NCBI RefSeq assembly: GCF_000472865.1
Contig: NZ_AXAP01000012.1
Coordinates: 62,001 to 126,000 of the forward strand
Direction of reading: 5' to 3'
Length of the DNA: 64,000 bases
Source: Bradyrhizobium elkanii WSM2783
GTDB taxonomy: Bacteria; Pseudomonadota; Alphaproteobacteria; Rhizobiales; Xanthobacteraceae
Shown one piece after another: positions 62,476-64,000 of this stretch. Both the position numbers and the translations under genes were made by a program. Position 1 is the stretch's first letter. Every line of letters begins with the position of its first letter. The notes under the pieces were generated by a model. The model did not search any database and was not told the DNA's origin. It was given only the letters and a program-made list of their open reading frames with translations.

Positions 62476-63446
62476 CAGTCGACATCATCGAGCGTGGCGA
62501 ACAGCGTCCGCCGTGAGGCCCAGGCCGTGATCGCGGCGATCAATACCGCCTGCAGCGCCAGCACCAGATAGCCGGACGGCCGTAGCGAGAAGGTGCCGAG
62601 CAGGGCTGCGAACTGGTCGCCGACCGGAGTGCCCGAGAACCAGCTCGCGATCGATTCGGAGAAGCCGAAGAACAGCATCGCGACGCCGCCGCCGATCAGC
62701 CCGCCCTCGAGGCCCAGCATCAGGAAGTGCCGCAGGAAGCGGTTGGCGATGTAGCTGTCGGAGGCGCCGACGAAATGCAGCACCTCGACGATCGGCCGGT
62801 TTGCGGCCATCGCGCCGCGCGTGGCGAAGGAGACCGAGATGATCGTCGCGATGATGACGAGGGCCAGAATGCCGATGCCGGCGAACACGGTGGCGCCGCT
62901 CATCGAGCGCATGCGCTCGATCCAGGCGCGATGATCGTCGACGCTGGCGCCGGGGGCGGCCTGCGTGACCCGCGCTCGGAGCGCTGTGAGGTCGGGCGTG
63001 CCGCCGGGCTGCACCCGCGCCACGATGACGCGCGGCACCGGCAATTGCTCGATCGACAATCCGCTGCCGAGCCAGGGCTCGAGCAGTTTTGCGGATTCCT
63101 CCTTGCTGAACGGGCGGACTTCGACGATCCCACCCTGCGTCCGCATCGCCTCCGCCGCCGCTGATGTGTCGCGATCGAGATCGCGGCCGGGAGCCGGGCG
63201 GATCTGGATCGTGATCTCGCTTGCGACCTCCGACTGCCACTCGGCTGCGGATGCGCTGACCAGGAGCACCGTGCCCGTGGTCATCGAGGCCAGGAAGGTC
63301 ATGATCGCCACGACAGCCACCAGCGCGCGGCCGGAGATCGAGGCGCGCGGCACGATCGGCGACATGTTGCGCGCGTTCGCCGACACCTGCGGGCGTTCAT
63401 GCCCGAGGTCGACGAGCGGCACATGCTCTCGGCCGATCTTATTCAT
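62475..63446 (-). CDS. ftsX: Cell division ABC permease FtsX
   Basis: The 323-residue integral membrane protein has one N-terminal span (ISGRALVAVVAIMTFLASMTTGTVLLV), a periplasmic extracellular domain (about 70-175) and three C-terminal spans. The C-terminal PIVEVLHFVGASDSYIANRF motif is typical of FtsX. With FtsE it controls peptidoglycan hydrolases at the septum. It overlaps the ftsE end by 8 bp. The N-terminal extension of about 30 residues is longer than in enterobacteria. Confidence 0.92.
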   Translation of the reverse strand: MNKIGREHVPLVDLGHERPQVSANARNMSPIVPRASISGRALVAVVAIMTFLASMTTGTVLLVSASAAEWQSEVASEITIQIRPAPGRDLDRDTSAAAEAMRTQGGIVEVRPFSKEESAKLLEPWLGSGLSIEQLPVPRVIVARVQPGGTPDLTALRARVTQAAPGASVDDHRAWIERMRSMSGATVFAGIGILALVIIATIISVSFATRGAMAANRPIVEVLHFVGASDSYIANRFLRHFLMLGLEGGLIGGGVAMLFFGFSESIASWFSGTPVGDQFAALLGTFSLRPSGYLVLALQAVLIAAITAWASRRTLFATLDDVD

Positions 63447-64000
63447 AGATGTGCAGCCGTCCCTGGTGCAGCACCAATCGCCGCGCCTCGTACTGGTCCA
63501 TCAGCGTGATGTCGTGGGTGGCGATGATCACGGCGGTGCCGGACTTGTTGAGCTCGATGAACAGGCGAAGCAGCCGCCGCCCGAGCGTCGGATCGACGCT
63601 GCCGGTCGGCTCATCCGCCAGCAGCAGTTGCGGTCGCGAGATCACCGCGCGCGCGATCGCGGCGCGCTGCTTCTCGCCGCCCGAGAGGATCGGCGGCAGC
63701 GCATCCATCCGCTCGCCGAGGCCGACCCATTTCAAGAGATCGATCACCTCGCGCCGGTAGCTGGATTCGTCGCGGCCCATCACGCGGAACGGCAGCGCGA
63801 CGTTCTCATAGGTCGTCATGTGGTCGAGCAGGCGAAAGTCCTGCAGCACGATGCCGATGCGCTTGCGCAGGTTTGCGATCTGGTCCTTGCTCAGCAGCGA
63901 AACGTCTTTGCCGAACAGATTCACGAGCCCGCGGGTCGGCCGCATCGACAGGAACAGGAGCCTGAGCAGCGAGGTCTTGCCGGCGCCCGACGGGCCGGTG
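63439..64000 (-). CDS. ftsE: Cell division ATPase FtsE (partial, cut by the window edge)
   Basis: This is the C-terminal about 187 residues of an ABC ATPase. The window begins within Walker A (TGPSGAGKTSLL). It has the Q-loop QDFRLLDHMTTYENVALP, signature ILSGGEKQRAAIARAV, Walker B LLLADEPTGSVD and the H-loop IIATHDI. The sequence beyond 64000 should hold the N-terminal about 35 residues. FtsE powers FtsX during cell division, and the two genes overlap. Identification is firm; only the N-terminus is missing. Confidence 0.93.
   Translation of the reverse strand, partial: TGPSGAGKTSLLRLLFLSMRPTRGLVNLFGKDVSLLSKDQIANLRKRIGIVLQDFRLLDHMTTYENVALPFRVMGRDESSYRREVIDLLKWVGLGERMDALPPILSGGEKQRAAIARAVISRPQLLLADEPTGSVDPTLGRRLLRLFIELNKSGTAVIIATHDITLMDQYEARRLVLHQGRLHIYE

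Overview
The window reads as 64 kb of chromosome from a GC-rich alphaproteobacterium of the Bradyrhizobium/Rhodopseudomonas group. The pointers are the strong third-position GC, the order zapA - 6S RNA - 5-formyl-THF cyclo-ligase, a SAM-II riboswitch ahead of metX, DUF1465 (RcdA family), DUF1192 and DUF4164 proteins, and many short palindromic intergenic repeats of the kinds typical of that group. No tRNA, rRNA, CRISPR array, transposase or prophage gene was seen. Most of the window is housekeeping DNA; one accessory cassette stands out.

1-9.5 kb: a polytopic membrane protein, a LysE-type exporter, a small secreted protein and an atypical LuxR-type regulator with a degenerate receiver. These are followed on the minus strand by a self-contained type I secretion locus: a 462-residue protein with four 87-90-residue Gly/Asn/Asp-rich repeats, a 152-residue sister protein with the same C-terminal tail, a PrtD-like ABC exporter and an HlyD-like adaptor. 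A perfect 13-bp hairpin lies between the cargo genes and the exporter and encloses the annotated ATG of the exporter. This cassette is the best candidate for an undescribed system.

9.7-22.4 kb: a YmdB-type metallophosphoesterase, 5-formyl-THF cyclo-ligase, 6S RNA, zapA and a DUF4164 coiled coil (minus strand). Then comes a central-carbon cluster on the plus strand: tkt, gap, pgk, class II aldolase, class I aldolase, a ThiE-like protein, a Sel1-repeat protein and an inositol-monophosphatase-family protein.

22.5-34 kb: an RND efflux pump and its adaptor, a MotA/MotB-like stator pair, a GNAT acetyltransferase, an MsbA-like ABC exporter, rpmE, an RcdA-like protein and a DUF1192 protein.

34-44.9 kb: a quinone oxidoreductase, a GGDEF-EAL protein with a degenerate GGDEF site, a small DUF7662-like protein, a cache-GGDEF diguanylate cyclase, galU, an MltB-type lytic transglycosylase, a DUF459 SGNH-like protein and a CsbD-like protein.

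45-53.2 kb: two divergent short-chain dehydrogenases, a TfdA/TauD-like dioxygenase, an AlgH protein, a DsbD N-domain protein, a Wzx-like flippase, a CHAP/NlpC-like protein and an alpha/beta hydrolase.

53.4-64 kb: metX-metW behind a SAM-II riboswitch with a visible attenuator, an aromatic amino acid operon (chorismate mutase fusion, hisC-type aminotransferase, prephenate dehydrogenase), a DUF2125 protein, a ChaC-like cyclotransferase, and the ftsE-ftsX-ydcF-plsC group, with ftsE cut by the window edge. Start codons were chosen from ribosome-binding sites, overlaps and signal peptides; several remain ambiguous and are marked. No database search was possible, so family names rest on motifs recognised by eye.
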